A stretch of DNA of 64,000 nucleotides, from assembly GCF_001640805.2 (NCBI RefSeq), contig NC_066851.1, positions 24,018,197 through 24,082,196 of the forward strand. Direction: 5' to 3'. Origin of the DNA: Lates calcarifer. Taxonomy: Eukaryota; Chordata; Actinopteri; Centropomidae. Below the pieces are notes generated by a model that worked only from the letters and a program-made list of their open reading frames with translations, was not told the origin of the DNA and ran no database searches. Shown here one piece after another: positions 63,550 to 64,000 of the stretch. How positions within the stretch are numbered: the stretch's first letter is position 1; the number at the start of each line of letters is the position of its first letter. A program made the translations under genes and the position numbers.

Positions 63550-64000
63550 GGACTAAGGCTACTTCATCATGTTTTCGAGTAAATCGATTTCCCTCCGGCT
63601 CCCAAATCTCTTTCCAGAAAATGACTCAGTTAGGGTTAGAAAAGTTCTACGTAGAGTCATGGGATGGCGTATGAACGGCGAGCAACTTTTAAGGACATTT
63701 AGTCCTTTGGTGCGTCAGGTTGATGCATTTTAAACATTTTCGCGTGTCATTCAATGTCATTTATCCCCTGTAGACTTCCACCAGGAAGGGATTACATACA
63801 ACCACACTTTTACTCTTTTATTCGTTCACAATTGTCTCAGTTCAGTTTTTTTGCTGCATAATGAGCATCACAGCCTCATGCTGCTGTGTACTTTTGGTCT
63901 TGTTAAAGCTTGTATTTTTTTCTGTTTTCTGCAGCACATGTTTCAACATGAAGACTCAACAGCTACAATAAAAAGGAAACACTTTTTTCCAGTGTTGCAC
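63550..64000. other. Window end, noncoding
   Basis: Unassigned sequence. An AATAAA occurs at 63,967-63,972, but with no upstream exon it is not evidence for a gene end. Confidence 0.4.

Noticed and set aside
63967..63972. AATAAA as the 3' end of a gene
   Set aside because: No upstream exon; the hexamer is expected by chance many times in AT-rich DNA.
1..64000. Naming the neighbouring developmental gene from the CNE candidates
   Set aside because: Motif content does not identify a locus; without alignment any name would be a guess.

Overview
The window looks like about 64 kb of vertebrate, most likely teleost fish, nuclear DNA with no recognisable protein-coding exon or classical RNA gene. 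The grounds are: dozens of long CA/TG tracts, some over 50 bp; several dispersed non-autonomous transposon families whose end sequences I know from ray-finned fish genomes; TTAGC/GCTAAC-rich filler; no bacterial-style gene packing; and only short open frames, the longest of which are translated simple repeats. It is either a gene desert or the inside of one very large intron. The sequence alone does not say which, nor which gene is nearby.

Layout. 0-7 kb: low-information DNA with old transposon remnants and one half of an inverted dispersed repeat pair. 7-13.9 kb: a candidate conserved noncoding element (CNE) at 7.2-7.56 kb, pyrimidine-rich satellite, a fold-back element at 8.1 kb, and a degenerate array of a GAGCGCTTGTTTTGTTGT module (12.15-13.82 kb). 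14-21.9 kb: microsatellites, fold-back elements and a transposon piece at 20.5 kb. 22.2-25.97 kb: POU-octamer-bearing CNE candidates, then a four-copy AATATTTGCATTGATTTC array leading into a 1.4-kb purine strand. 26-35 kb: a dense group of CNE candidates (28.6-30.3 kb) with exact RFX X-boxes and clustered forkhead sites. 35-50 kb: further CNE candidates (35.2, 36.8-37.1, 37.3, 40.5, 41.4 and 50.2 kb), a teleost dispersed element at 37.7-38.3 kb and two purine/pyrimidine blocks. 50-64 kb: microsatellites, fold-back elements, a complete hAT-type MITE with an 8-bp target duplication (59,192-59,766), a homeodomain-motif-rich CNE candidate (58.6 kb), and a three-copy ATTAT module at 60.6-62.7 kb.

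Working interpretation (inference): this is regulatory territory in which AT-rich, TF-motif-rich islands are separated by microsatellites and short non-autonomous transposons. No gene set acts together here. The most unusual content is the three separate groups in which a motif-rich noncoding module is repeated two to five times with diverged spacers, plus a palindromic fold-back family with seven copies in one window. The CNE calls rest on composition and motif content only; no alignment was possible.
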